Numbered from the stretch's first letter, positions 7,317 to 15,594 are shown. The stretch is 20,091 nt of DNA from Pseudomonadota bacterium (GCA_021808985.1 JAKBAQ010000021.1:1-20091); one strand, 5' to 3'. Made by a program: numbers and translations. The notes: generated from the sequence alone by a model not told the origin.

Positions 7317-8255
7317 ATGCCAGAGAACCGGCCAAGTTCCGTAAGCGCCGAACTGATCGCCGTGCTGGTGGCGGTGACCGCGGGCGCGCCGCGCGTGCTG
7401 ACCATTGCGCAGGGCACCTCCCTGCCCTCCGGCCCGCTCTCGCCGGAGCATCGCTCGCTGCAGGCGGGCACGCGCTCCTGGGTGGAGCGGCAGACGCATC
7501 ATCCGCTCGGCTATGTCGAACAGCTCTACACCTTCGCCGACAATGACCGCAACGCCGCGCTGGGCGGCTTTGGCCGGGCGATTTCCATCTCCTACCTGGC
7601 GCTGACCCGCGAGCAGCCCAAAACGCTGGAAGGCGGCGCCAGCTGGCGCGACTGGTATGACTACTTCCCCTGGGAAGACCACCGCGAGGGCGCGGACCTG
7701 CCAGCCCCCCTGCCCGGCGCGCTGCGCGCCTGGGCGCAGGCCGGGGCGAACACGGCCGAGCGCCGCGCGCGCAAGCAGCGCGCCGCCATCGCCTTTGGCC
7801 TGGAGGGGCGGCGCTGGAACGAGGAGCTGGTGCTGCAACGCTACGAGCTGCTCTACGAGGCCGGGCTGGTGGCCGAGGCCGCGCGCGACGGCATTGCCTG
7901 CCACACCACCCCAGCCCCCCGGCTGGGCCAGCCCATGCGCCAGGACCACCGGCGGATACTGGCCACCGGCATCGCCCGGCTGCGCGCAAAAATCACCTAC
8001 CGCCCGGTGGTGTTTGAGCTGATGCCGCCCAACTTCACCCTGCTGGACCTGCAGCGCAGCGTGGAGGCCCTGGCCGGGCAGCTGCTGCACAAGCAGAATT
8101 TCCGCCGCCTGGTTGAGCAGCAGGAGCTGGTCGAAGAGACCGGGCAGATCGCCGAGGCCACCGGCGGGCGGCCGGCCAAGCTGTTCAGGTTCCGCGCCGA
8201 TATTCTGCAAGAGCGCGCCTATGCCGGAACCAAGCCGCCGCTCGCCCGCGCTTGA
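7317..8255 (+). CDS. nadQ: NadQ-like transcriptional regulator of NAD biosynthesis (Nudix-like domain plus winged helix)
   Basis: From recall, NadQ (COG4111) is the predicted repressor of de novo NAD synthesis in many alphaproteobacteria and is related to NrtR. The 312-aa product fits. Residues 10-130 form a Nudix-like domain (AELIAVLVAVTAGAPRVLTI, then LGYVEQLYTF and ISISYLALTRE, and DYFPWEDHR), but the region where a Nudix box should lie reads AGTRSWVERQTH and lacks the REXXEE core, so it should be a sensor and not a hydrolase. Residues 238-293 (NFTLLDLQRSVEALAG, HKQNFRRLVE, GRPAKLFRF) match the NrtR-type C-terminal winged helix. It lies directly upstream of nadABC with palindromic sites between. 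I chose the ATG at 7317; the ATG at 7257 would add an Arg-rich 20 residues, and neither has a clear Shine-Dalgarno. Confidence 0.85.
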   Translation: MPENRPSSVSAELIAVLVAVTAGAPRVLTIAQGTSLPSGPLSPEHRSLQAGTRSWVERQTHHPLGYVEQLYTFADNDRNAALGGFGRAISISYLALTREQPKTLEGGASWRDWYDYFPWEDHREGADLPAPLPGALRAWAQAGANTAERRARKQRAAIAFGLEGRRWNEELVLQRYELLYEAGLVAEAARDGIACHTTPAPRLGQPMRQDHRRILATGIARLRAKITYRPVVFELMPPNFTLLDLQRSVEALAGQLLHKQNFRRLVEQQELVEETGQIAEATGGRPAKLFRFRADILQERAYAGTKPPLARA

Positions 8256-8281
8256 CGGGTTATGCTCATACTTAGTATAAG
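8252..8281 (+). promoter_or_regulatory. Candidate promoter for nadABC
   Basis: TTGACG (8252-8257), an 18-nt spacer, and TATAAG (8276-8281) form a good sigma-70-like match. The -35 overlaps the nadQ stop codon. The spacer and -10 coincide with the first candidate NadQ operator, the placement expected for repression by blocking polymerase. Confidence 0.5.
8260..8280. promoter_or_regulatory. Candidate NadQ operator 1
   Basis: Imperfect palindrome TTATGCTCA-TAC-TTAGTATAA, with seven of nine arm positions complementary. It shares the ATGCTCA half with the perfect palindrome 47 bp downstream and overlaps the candidate nadA promoter. Assignment to NadQ is inferred from the neighbouring gene. Confidence 0.55.
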
Positions 8282-8294
8282 GGGCGCGCACGAG

Positions 8295-8315
8295 CGGGCG
8301 GCTGCCCGTTTTTTT
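8295..8315 (+). terminator. Intrinsic terminator between nadQ and nadA
   Basis: CGGGC-GGCT-GCCCG followed directly by seven T. This would end nadQ transcripts. It also lies downstream of the candidate nadA promoter, only about 8-28 nt into the predicted nadA leader, so either the true nadA start is further on or this element modulates nadA readthrough. Confidence 0.6.
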
Positions 8316-8326
8316 CTGACTCATTT

Positions 8327-8343
8327 ATGCTCAAATTGAGCAT
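8327..8343. promoter_or_regulatory. Candidate NadQ operator 2
   Basis: Perfect 17-bp palindrome ATGCTCAA-A-TTGAGCAT, ending 13 bp before the nadA start codon. Its half-site recurs in operator 1. In a GC-rich genome such a perfect AT-containing palindrome directly before nadA, next to nadQ, is strong circumstantial evidence for a regulator site. Confidence 0.68.
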
Positions 8344-8356
8344 TACTGGATGTGAA

Positions 8357-9325
8357 ATGCCGTTGGATCTTACCGAGCTCTACCAGCGCGTCAGCCGCGT
8401 GATCCCGCCTTCCGAATGGGCGCTCTTCGCGCCTGATATCGAGGCGATCAACCGTCTCAAGCGTGAGCGTAATGCCGTGATTCTGGCGCATAATTACCAG
8501 ACGCCGGAGATTTTCCACGGTGTCGCCGATATCGTGGGCGACAGTTTGCTGCTGGCGCGCGAGGCGATGAAGGTGGATGCCGATGTCATCGTGCTGGCGG
8601 GCGTGCATTTCATGGCGGAAACCGCGAAGCTGCTCAACCCGCTGAAAACCGTGCTGATCCCCGATACGCGCGCCGGCTGCTCGCTGGCCGAGAGCATCAC
8701 CGCCGCGGATATCCGCCTGCTGCGCCAGCGTTACCCCGGCGTGCCGGTGGTGGCGTATGTGAACACCTCGGCCGCGGTGAAGGCGGAGTGCGATATCTGC
8801 TGCACCTCGGGCAACGCGCAGAAAATCGTGGAAAGCCTGGGCGTGCCGGAGGTCATCATGCTGCCCGATGAATACCTGGCGCAGAACATCGCGGCGCAGA
8901 CCCAGGTGAAGATCATCACCTGGGCCGGGCATTGCGAAGTGCATGAACGCTTCACCCCGCAGGAGATTGCGAACCTGCGCGCCGCCCACCCCGGCCTGAC
9001 CGTGCTGGCGCATCCCGAATGCCCGCCCGACGTTGTCGCGGTGTCGGACTTCGCGGGTTCCACGGCGGCGATGAGCGACTATGTAGCGCGCGAGAAGCCC
9101 GCCCGCGTGGTGCTGATCACCGAATGTTCGATGAGCGATAATGTCGCCGCCGGCCACCCGGGCACCGAGTTCATCCGCCCCTGCAACCTCTGCCCGCACA
9201 TGAAGCGCATCACGCTGGCGAACATCCGCGAATGCCTGGAGACCATGCAAACGCAGGTGGAAATTGAACCCGCATTGATGGCGCGCGCGCGGTTGTCTGT
9301 CGAACGCATGCTCGCGGTGCAATGA
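8357..9325 (+). CDS. nadA: Quinolinate synthase
   Basis: Condenses iminoaspartate (from NadB) with dihydroxyacetone phosphate to form quinolinate, using an oxygen-sensitive [4Fe-4S] cluster. The 322-aa product keeps the three cluster cysteines by position: Cys108 in DTRAGCSLAE, Cys193 in WAGHCEVHERF and Cys279 in NLCPHMK. It also has AHNYQTPEI near residue 44, GDSLLLAREA at 61-70, and the DICCTSGNA segment at 146-154. I prefer the ATG at 8357; the frame is open to an ATG at 8327, but that codon belongs to the palindromic operator and would add a ten-residue non-conserved head. The Shine-Dalgarno is weak. The stop overlaps nadB by 4 nt (ATGA). Confidence 0.97.
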   Translation: MPLDLTELYQRVSRVIPPSEWALFAPDIEAINRLKRERNAVILAHNYQTPEIFHGVADIVGDSLLLAREAMKVDADVIVLAGVHFMAETAKLLNPLKTVLIPDTRAGCSLAESITAADIRLLRQRYPGVPVVAYVNTSAAVKAECDICCTSGNAQKIVESLGVPEVIMLPDEYLAQNIAAQTQVKIITWAGHCEVHERFTPQEIANLRAAHPGLTVLAHPECPPDVVAVSDFAGSTAAMSDYVAREKPARVVLITECSMSDNVAAGHPGTEFIRPCNLCPHMKRITLANIRECLETMQTQVEIEPALMARARLSVERMLAVQ

Positions 9326-10785
9326 GCGCGCATGGCTGCCCGGTAGTCATCGGCGGCGGCGCCGCCGGGCTGCTGGTCGCACTCTGCCTGGCGCCGCGCC
9401 CGGTGGTGCTGCTGTGCGGCGGCACGCTGGGGTTTGAGACCGCCAGCGGCTGGGCGCAAGGCGGCATCGCCGCCGCCGTGGGGCCGGATGACGATGCCAG
9501 CCTGCACGCGCGGGATACCTTGAACGCCGGGGCCGGGCTGTGCGATGCCGCGGTGGTGCGGCGGATCATCGAGGCCGGGCCTTGGGCGATTGATTTTCTC
9601 GCCCGCCTGGGCGCGGATTTTGGCCGCCATGCGGATGGCGCGCTGGCGCTCGGGCTGGAAGCCGCGCATTCGCGCCGGCGCATCGTCCACGCCAAGGACG
9701 CCACCGGCGCCGAGATCATGCGCGTGCTGAGCCAGGCCGCGCGCGCCGCGCAACATATTACGATACTGGAACATTCATCCGCGACCGGGCTGGCCGCGCG
9801 GGATAACCGGATTTGCGGCGTCCACGCCGCGACGCCGGCCGGCGCGCTCAGCATCGGCACTGATTGCGTGGTGATGGCCACCGGCGGCGTGGGCGGGCTG
9901 TTCGCGCACACCACCAACCCGCTGCGCGCCACCGGCACCGGGCTGGCGCTGGCCGCGCGCGCCGGGGCTGATCTGCGGGACATGGAGTTCGTGCAGTTTC
10001 ACCCCACCGCGCTGGCCTGCGGGCTGGACCCGATGCCCCTGGTGAGCGAGGCGGTGCGCGGCGAGGGTGCGCGGTTCACCGATGGCGCGGGCGCGCGGTT
10101 CATGCAGGGGGGAGATCTGGCGGCGCGCGATATCGTGGCGCGCGCGGTGGCGGCGAAATACGCGGCGGATGAGCCCGTGTTTCTCGACGCCCGGGCCATA
10201 CCGGCGCAAACATTCCCCGGCATTTTCAGCACCTGCCGCGCGCAGGGGATAGACCCCGCCACCCAGCCGATTCCGGTGCGCCCGGCCGCGCATTACCATA
10301 TGGGCGGCATCGCGGTGAACGCCGATTGCGAGAGCAGCGTGGCGGGCCTGTTCGCCTGCGGCGAGGCCGCCGCGACCGGGCTGCACGGCGCCAACCGCCT
10401 GGCCAGCAACTCACTGCTGGAGGCGATGGTGACAGGGCGGATCGTGGCGCGGGCCATCAGCGGGCGGGCGGTGCGCGCCGGCAACATCACGCCGGAGGCG
10501 CCGCGGCTGCTCGAGGCGACACCGCTCATCCGCGATATTTGCAGCAAATATATGGGAATTTACCGCGACGCGGCGGGGCTGCAAACGGCCATCGCGCAGT
10601 TGCGGCCGCTGGCGGCGCGCTGCGCCCCGGCCTTGGCCGCGCTGCTCATCGCGCAGTCCGCCCTGCGCCGGCGCGAGAGCCGGGGCGCGCATACCCGCAC
10701 GGATTTTCCCGAAACCGACGCGGCGCAGGCGCGCTCCACCACCATCAACATCTCTGACCTCACCGCGACAGGACTGGCCGCATGA
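9322..10785 (+). CDS. nadB: L-aspartate oxidase
   Basis: An FAD enzyme that oxidises L-aspartate to iminoaspartate, the unstable substrate passed to NadA. The 487-aa product has the FAD-binding GGGAAG at 11-16, ASGWAQGGIAAAVG at 41-54, and active-site equivalents Glu113/His115/Arg119 in EAAHSRRRIVHAKDATG, His227 in FVQFHPTAL, Arg246 in SEAVRGEGARF, the AARDIVARAV motif, His326 in HYHMGGI and Arg359 in HGANRLASNSLLEA. It is about 50 residues shorter than E. coli NadB, mostly in the C-terminal helical domain, and ends soon after RRRESRGAHTRTDFPE; short forms are frequent in alphaproteobacteria. It overlaps nadA and nadC by 4 nt each. Confidence 0.97.
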   Translation: MSAHGCPVVIGGGAAGLLVALCLAPRPVVLLCGGTLGFETASGWAQGGIAAAVGPDDDASLHARDTLNAGAGLCDAAVVRRIIEAGPWAIDFLARLGADFGRHADGALALGLEAAHSRRRIVHAKDATGAEIMRVLSQAARAAQHITILEHSSATGLAARDNRICGVHAATPAGALSIGTDCVVMATGGVGGLFAHTTNPLRATGTGLALAARAGADLRDMEFVQFHPTALACGLDPMPLVSEAVRGEGARFTDGAGARFMQGGDLAARDIVARAVAAKYAADEPVFLDARAIPAQTFPGIFSTCRAQGIDPATQPIPVRPAAHYHMGGIAVNADCESSVAGLFACGEAAATGLHGANRLASNSLLEAMVTGRIVARAISGRAVRAGNITPEAPRLLEATPLIRDICSKYMGIYRDAAGLQTAIAQLRPLAARCAPALAALLIAQSALRRRESRGAHTRTDFPETDAAQARSTTINISDLTATGLAA

Positions 10786-11627
10786 TCCCGCATCTTCTCG
10801 TTGAACAGGCCGTGCGCGCCGGATTGCTGGAAGACCTCGGCCGCGCCGGGGATATCACCACCGAGGCCACCGTATCGCCCGAATGCCGCGCGGTGTGCAC
10901 CCTTTGCGCGCGTGACCATGGCGTGGTCGCGGGGCTGGATTTCGCCCGCACCGCCTTCGCCATGGTCGACCCCTCGCTCACCTTCGCCATCCGGCTGCCC
11001 GATGCCTCGCGCGTCACTCCCGGCGAGGTGATCGCCGAAGTCTCCGGCTCCGCGCGCGGCATTTTAACCGGTGAGCGCGTGGCGCTGAATTTTCTCGGCC
11101 CCCTTTCGGGCATCGCCACCGCCACGCGCGGCATTGCCGATGCCATCAAGCACACGAAGGCGCGCATCACCTGCACGCGCAAAACCACGCCGGGGCTTCG
11201 CTTCGCGCAGAAATACGCGGTGCGCTGCGGCGGCGGCGGCAACCACCGGTTCGGCCTTGATGATGCGATTCTCATCAAGGACAACCACATAGCCCTGGCC
11301 GGCGGCATCGCCCCCGCCCTGCGCGCCGCCAAACGCCTGGCCGGGCATCTGGTGAAAATCGAAATCGAGGTGGATACGCTGGCGCAATTGCAGGAGGTGC
11401 TGCGCGAAGGCGCTGACGCCGTGCTGCTCGACAATATGGACACCACCCAGCTCCGCCAGGCGGTGGCGATGATAGATGGCCGCGCCATTGCCGAGGCCTC
11501 CGGCCGGATCACCCCCGAGACGGCGGCCGCCATCGCCGAGACAGGCGTGGACCTGATCTCCGCCGGCTGGCTGACCCATAGCACGAAGGTGCTGGATATC
11601 GGGCTTGACTTCGTGCGCGTGAGCTGA
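10782..11627 (+). CDS. nadC: Nicotinate-nucleotide pyrophosphorylase (quinolinate phosphoribosyltransferase)
   Basis: Converts quinolinate and PRPP to nicotinate mononucleotide, CO2 and pyrophosphate, completing the de novo branch to NAD. The 281-aa product has the N-terminal LEDLGRAGDITTEAT at 16-30, the conserved NFLGPLSGIAT at 103-113, TRKTTPGLR at 132-140 with basic substrate-binding residues, CGGGGNHRFGLDDAILIKDNH at 149-169, and EIEVDTLAQLQEVL with AVLLDNM before the phosphate-binding end. Length is normal. The ATG overlaps the nadB stop by 4 nt. pabB begins 10 nt after its stop. Confidence 0.97.
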   Translation: MIPHLLVEQAVRAGLLEDLGRAGDITTEATVSPECRAVCTLCARDHGVVAGLDFARTAFAMVDPSLTFAIRLPDASRVTPGEVIAEVSGSARGILTGERVALNFLGPLSGIATATRGIADAIKHTKARITCTRKTTPGLRFAQKYAVRCGGGGNHRFGLDDAILIKDNHIALAGGIAPALRAAKRLAGHLVKIEIEVDTLAQLQEVLREGADAVLLDNMDTTQLRQAVAMIDGRAIAEASGRITPETAAAIAETGVDLISAGWLTHSTKVLDIGLDFVRVS

Positions 11628-11637
11628 AAACCGCGCC

Positions 11638-12939
11638 GTGATTCTCGAACTTCCCTGGCGGGACCCGCAAGATTGCTTCGCCGCCCTGGCGCCGGAGCCC
11701 TATCTCGCGTTTCTGGACAGCGCCGCCCCCCGCGATGCGCGCAGCCGGTTCAGCTATATTTGCCTGGACCCGTTCAAAATCCTGCGTGACGCCCCGCTGG
11801 AGGCGCTGGCCCGCGAGCTGGCCAGCCACGCGCCGCTGCCCGGGCCGCTGCCCTTCATGGGCGGCGCTGTCGGGTTTTTCAGTTATGATCTCGGCCTGGC
11901 GCTCGCCCCGGTGCCCTCGCGCCATGCCAACCCGTCCAATCTTCCAGACATGGTCATCGGATTTTACGATACGCTGATCGGCTTCGACCATGCGGCGCGG
12001 CGCTGCTGGCTCATCATGCGGCAACGCCCCGGGCAGGATGGCGCCCAGCGCGCCGAGGCCCTGCGCCTGCGGCTTGAGCGCAAGCCGGCGCCGGCGGCCT
12101 TGCCAAAACTCCACTGGCGGGCGGATATGAGCCGCGGCGAATACATTGCCTTGGTGGAACGTGTTCTGCGCTACATCCGCGCGGGTGATATCTATCAGGC
12201 CAATTTCACCCTGCGCCACACCGCCGCGCGCCCCGCCGGGCTGGAGCCCGCCGCGCTCTACCTCGCCCTGCGGGCAGCTAGCCCCGCGCCGTTCGCCGCC
12301 TATCTCGATTGCGGCGAGAATCTCACCCTGCTCAGCGCCTCGCCGGAGCGCTTCATCAGCCTCGGCGCCGACGGCGGCATTGAGACACGGCCGATTAAAG
12401 GCACCAGGGCGCGCCATGCGGATGCCGCGCAAGATGCCGCCCTGGCCGCCGAGCTTGGCCAAAGCCCCAAGGACCGCGCGGAGAATCTGATGATCGTCGA
12501 TCTGCTCCGGCATGATATCGGCCGTGTCGCGCAGATCGGCAGCGTGCGCGTGCCGGAGCTTTTTCAGGTGGAGAGCTTCGCCTCCGTGCATCATCTGGTT
12601 TCCGCCGTCACCGGCCGGCTGCGCGCGGGGCTTGGCCCGGCTGACCTGCTGCGCGCCGCCCTGCCTGGCGGCTCCATCACCGGCGCGCCGAAAATCCGCG
12701 CCATGCAGATCATCGACGAGCTGGAGCCATGCCGGCGCGGCCCCTATTGCGGGGCGATCGCCTGGATCGGCTTTGACGGCGCGATGGACAGCTCCATCAT
12801 CATCCGGACATTGATCGTAACCTCCAGCCATGTTCTGATGCAGGCGGGCGGCGGCATTGTGGCCGACAGCCAGCCAGATGCGGAATATGCGGAAATGCGG
12901 CTGAAAGCCTCTCCAATGCTGGGCCTTTGCGGTGGCTGA
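11638..12939 (+). CDS. pabB: Aminodeoxychorismate synthase component I
   Basis: Aminates chorismate to 4-amino-4-deoxychorismate, the first step to 4-aminobenzoate and folate, with ammonia from a glutaminase partner. The 433-aa product has the chorismate-binding fold: GDIYQANFTLR at 183-193, ETRPIKGTRAR at 249-259, and PGGSITGAPKIRAMQII at 343-359. Lys254 in PIKGT marks PabB, since anthranilate synthase has PIAGT here. The motif usually written DLxRNDxGR reads DLLRHDIGR, with His at 292. The start is GTG at 11638, 10 nt after nadC, with only a weak ribosome site. No pabA is present, so the glutaminase is probably supplied by a distant pabA/trpG. The 3' end overlaps pabC by 8 nt. Confidence 0.94.
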   Translation: MILELPWRDPQDCFAALAPEPYLAFLDSAAPRDARSRFSYICLDPFKILRDAPLEALARELASHAPLPGPLPFMGGAVGFFSYDLGLALAPVPSRHANPSNLPDMVIGFYDTLIGFDHAARRCWLIMRQRPGQDGAQRAEALRLRLERKPAPAALPKLHWRADMSRGEYIALVERVLRYIRAGDIYQANFTLRHTAARPAGLEPAALYLALRAASPAPFAAYLDCGENLTLLSASPERFISLGADGGIETRPIKGTRARHADAAQDAALAAELGQSPKDRAENLMIVDLLRHDIGRVAQIGSVRVPELFQVESFASVHHLVSAVTGRLRAGLGPADLLRAALPGGSITGAPKIRAMQIIDELEPCRRGPYCGAIAWIGFDGAMDSSIIIRTLIVTSSHVLMQAGGGIVADSQPDAEYAEMRLKASPMLGLCGG

Positions 12940-13750
12940 GCCGTTCGTCTGGCTCAACGGCGCGCTCTGCCCGGCCAGCCATGCCCGCATCTCCCCGGAT
13001 GACCGCGGCTTCACCCTGGGCGATGGCATATTCGAGACCTTGCGCGCGGCGGGCGGCGCGCCCCGGCACGCGGCGCTGCATCTGGCGCGCCTGCGCGCGG
13101 GCGCGGCGGCGCTCGGCCTCGGCCCGCCGCCTGATGACGCGCGGTTGCATGCCGCCATCGCCGCGTTGCTAAGCGCCAACACCCTGCGCGATGCCACGCT
13201 GCGCATAACGCTGACCCGCGGCGCCGGGCCGCGCGGCCTGCTGCCGCCCCCCACCCCCGGCGCAACCCTGCTGATAACCGCAACCCCCTTTGCCGCCGCC
13301 GCGCCACAGGTTTCGGCCATTATCTGCCAGAGCACCCGCCGCAACGAATTTTCGCCGCTCTCGCGCATCAAATCCCTCAACTATCTGGACAGCGTCATCG
13401 CCCGGCGCGAGGCCGACGCGCGCGGCGCCGAGGATGCGATTCTGCTGAACACCAGGGGCGATGCCGCCGAGGCCAGCGCCGCCAATCTGTTCGTGCTGCG
13501 GGGCGCAAGCTGGGCCACGCCGCCGGTTGCGGATGGCGCGCTGCCCGGCATATCGCGCGCGCGCCTGCTGGCCCGCAACCTGGCGCATGAGGCGCGCATA
13601 GCCCCCGATGAGCTGTTCAGCGCCGCCTGCGTGTGCCTGGGCAACAGCCTCTCGCTGCGGATGCTCACCAGGCTGGAGGGCCGGGAGATTGCAACCAACC
13701 CAGCGGCGGCGGCGGCGCTGCGCGCGGTTCTGGAATCACCCGAAAGCTGA
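12932..13750 (+). CDS. pabC: Aminodeoxychorismate lyase, class IV aminotransferase family
   Basis: A PLP enzyme expected to release pyruvate from aminodeoxychorismate, giving 4-aminobenzoate. The 272-aa product shows the class IV fold: SPDDRGFTLGDGIFETL at 21-37, the PLP-binding Lys147 in SRIKSLNYLDSVIARREA, AAEASAANLFVL at 178-189 with Glu180, and a PGISRARLL phosphate-binding segment at 205-213. Branched-chain aminotransferases and D-amino-acid transaminases share these motifs; the assignment to PabC rests on size and on the 8-nt overlap with pabB. The start is GTG at 12932. It is the last gene of the nadA-pabC run. Confidence 0.88.
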   Translation: MAEPFVWLNGALCPASHARISPDDRGFTLGDGIFETLRAAGGAPRHAALHLARLRAGAAALGLGPPPDDARLHAAIAALLSANTLRDATLRITLTRGAGPRGLLPPPTPGATLLITATPFAAAAPQVSAIICQSTRRNEFSPLSRIKSLNYLDSVIARREADARGAEDAILLNTRGDAAEASAANLFVLRGASWATPPVADGALPGISRARLLARNLAHEARIAPDELFSAACVCLGNSLSLRMLTRLEGREIATNPAAAAALRAVLESPES

Positions 13751-13797
13751 GGCACCGCCGCGAGAAGAATTTGACGCCCGCGCCGGGACGGTTATTT

Positions 13798-13838
13798 ATA
13801 TCAAGCCATGACATTATGCCTTGATGCCAGCTTGATAT
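13798..13838. repeat. Inverted repeat ahead of the HWE kinase gene
   Basis: ATATCAAGC (13798-13806) and GCTTGATAT (13830-13838) are perfect complements separated by 23 nt, and a third CTTGAT lies between them. They sit in an AT-rich island between pabC and the kinase start at 13867 or 13840, where the kinase promoter should be. An operator is plausible, but no regulator is identified. No clear terminator for the upstream operon is visible here. Confidence 0.35.
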
Positions 13839-13866
13839 TTTGCATCTCCCGCTGGCCGCCACGCCG

Positions 13867-15594
13867 ATGCGGCTGAGCGCGGAAACCTGGCTGCGCTATG
13901 GCTTCGCCGTGCTCGCCATGTTCGTGGCCGTGCTGCTGCAACGCGCCCTGGATGCGCATTTCACCCCTCTGCCGCCTTACATCATGTTCTACCCGGCGGT
14001 CATCATCGTCGCCGCTCTGGGCAATAGCGGGCCGGGCGTTTTCTCCACCTTCCTCGCGAGCTTCTATGCCGGATATGTCGTCCTCCCGCCGCATGACAGT
14101 TTCAGAATCCAGAACAGCGGCGACGTCATCGGCGTGGTCATATTCTGCGCCACCGGGCTGCTGGTGAGCCTGCTGGCCGGCCTGTTCCACCGCAAGCGCG
14201 CGCGGGAGAAAAAACTGAGCGCGCAGAGCCTGCGTCGCAGCGAGGATCATTTCCGGATTCTTGGCGAAGGTGTGAAGGGATATGCGATCTACATGCTCGA
14301 CCAGGAGGGAACGGTGGTGAGCTGGACCGCCGTCGCCGAGCAGCTGAAGGGCTGGCCCGAGCATGAGGTTCTGGGCAAAAACTTCTCCTTGTTCTTCACC
14401 CCCGATGCCGTGCATAGCGGGCGGCCACGGCAGATACTGGAAATCGCCCGGGCGGAGGGCAGCTTTCATGAAGAGATTGAGCGTGTGCGCAAGGATGGCA
14501 CGCATTTCTGGGCGGCCATCACCCTCACGGCCCTGAGCCGCGAGGATGCGAAACCGCAAGGCTATGCCATGCTCGCACGCGATATCAGCGACCGCAAGCA
14601 GGCCGAGCGTGATATCGCGGCCAGCCGCTCTCGGCTGCTGAGCATCGTCAACTCCGCGCTGGATGCGATCGTGGCGGTGGATTCCGCCCAGCGCATCGTT
14701 TTGTTCAATCCGGCGGCGGAGGCGATGTTCGGCTACACATCCGCCGAAATCATCGGCCAGCCGATCGAGCGGCTGATCCCGCACCGCTTTCATGACCTGC
14801 ATGCCGGCCATTTGCGAAACTTCGCCGCCGGAGCGGCGGTGAGCCGGAGCATGGAAGGCGTCGGCTCGCTGAGCGGGCGGCGCCGCAATGGCGATGAATT
14901 TCCGCTCGAAGCCTCGATCTCGCAAGGCGAGACCGAGGGCGGCAAGCTCTTCACCGCCATTCTGCGCGACATCACCCAGCGCCGCCGCGCGGAGGCGCAT
15001 CAATCGCTGCTGCTGGGAGAGCTGGCGCACCGTGTCAAGAACACGCTGGCGGTCGTGCAATCAATCGCCGCGCAGACCTACAGATTTTCCAGACCGGAGG
15101 ATTTCTACGCGACCTTTTGCGGCCGGCTGGAGGCGCTGGGCAACGCCAATGATCTGCTGACAAGCTCGGAATGGAAAGGTGCGACGCTGAACGACATCAT
15201 CGCCTTCAGCTTCGCCCCCCACAATGTGCAAGGCATGGTCGCGCGCTGGGCAACCCACGGGCCGCGCATCTGGCTGGCGCCCAACGAGGCGGTGACATTG
15301 AGCCTCATCTTCCATGAAATGATCACCAATGCCGTGAAATTCGGCGCGCTCTCCGGCAATAAGGGAAAAGTCGAGATCAATTGGGAGACAAACGAAAGCG
15401 CCGTGATGATCCATTGGCGCGAGCATGATGGGCCGGATGTCAACCCTCCCGCGCATCGCGGCTTCGGCTCCAAGCTTCTGGAGCGCGCGGTGCGGCATGA
15501 ATTCAACGGTGACATCAAATGTGATTTTCATCCCGCCGGGTTTGAATGTATGCTGAGGCTTCCTCTTTCTGAAAAGGTGAAAGTCTCAGCATGA
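13867..15594 (+). CDS. Membrane-bound HWE-family sensor histidine kinase (DUF4118-PAS-PAS-HWE)
   Basis: Phosphorylates itself on His and passes the phosphate to a response regulator, probably the overlapping receiver gene. From the ATG at 13867 (575 aa), residues 8-110 form a DUF4118-like membrane domain with about four hydrophobic segments (GFAVLAMFVAVLLQ; YIMFYPAVIIVAALG; FSTFLASFYAGYVVLPP; VIGVVIFCATGLLVSLLAGL). Two PAS domains follow at about 125-245 and 250-375, each ending in a DIS/DIT motif before a basic linker. The catalytic part has His388 in ELAHRVKNTLAVVQSIA, Asn488 in HEMITNAVKFGAL, and WRE at 517-519, the signature of the HWE family. Neither PAS has the LOV photoactive Cys motif. 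A TTG at 13840 would add nine residues; neither start has a clear Shine-Dalgarno. Confidence 0.92.
   Translation: MRLSAETWLRYGFAVLAMFVAVLLQRALDAHFTPLPPYIMFYPAVIIVAALGNSGPGVFSTFLASFYAGYVVLPPHDSFRIQNSGDVIGVVIFCATGLLVSLLAGLFHRKRAREKKLSAQSLRRSEDHFRILGEGVKGYAIYMLDQEGTVVSWTAVAEQLKGWPEHEVLGKNFSLFFTPDAVHSGRPRQILEIARAEGSFHEEIERVRKDGTHFWAAITLTALSREDAKPQGYAMLARDISDRKQAERDIAASRSRLLSIVNSALDAIVAVDSAQRIVLFNPAAEAMFGYTSAEIIGQPIERLIPHRFHDLHAGHLRNFAAGAAVSRSMEGVGSLSGRRRNGDEFPLEASISQGETEGGKLFTAILRDITQRRRAEAHQSLLLGELAHRVKNTLAVVQSIAAQTYRFSRPEDFYATFCGRLEALGNANDLLTSSEWKGATLNDIIAFSFAPHNVQGMVARWATHGPRIWLAPNEAVTLSLIFHEMITNAVKFGALSGNKGKVEINWETNESAVMIHWREHDGPDVNPPAHRGFGSKLLERAVRHEFNGDIKCDFHPAGFECMLRLPLSEKVKVSA

Noticed and set aside
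11509..13380. Long minus-strand open frame opposite the nadC end, pabB and pabC
   Set aside because: Antisense to three genes with intact catalytic motifs; it has no recognisable domain.
13751..13797. GC-rich hairpin after pabC as an intrinsic terminator
   Set aside because: The stem CCCG-CGC-CGGG is only four pairs and is not followed by a T run.
13867..15594. Blue-light (LOV) photoreceptor identity for the HWE kinase
   Set aside because: Neither PAS domain has the NCRFLQ-type photoactive cysteine motif, so only a generic PAS sensor can be claimed.
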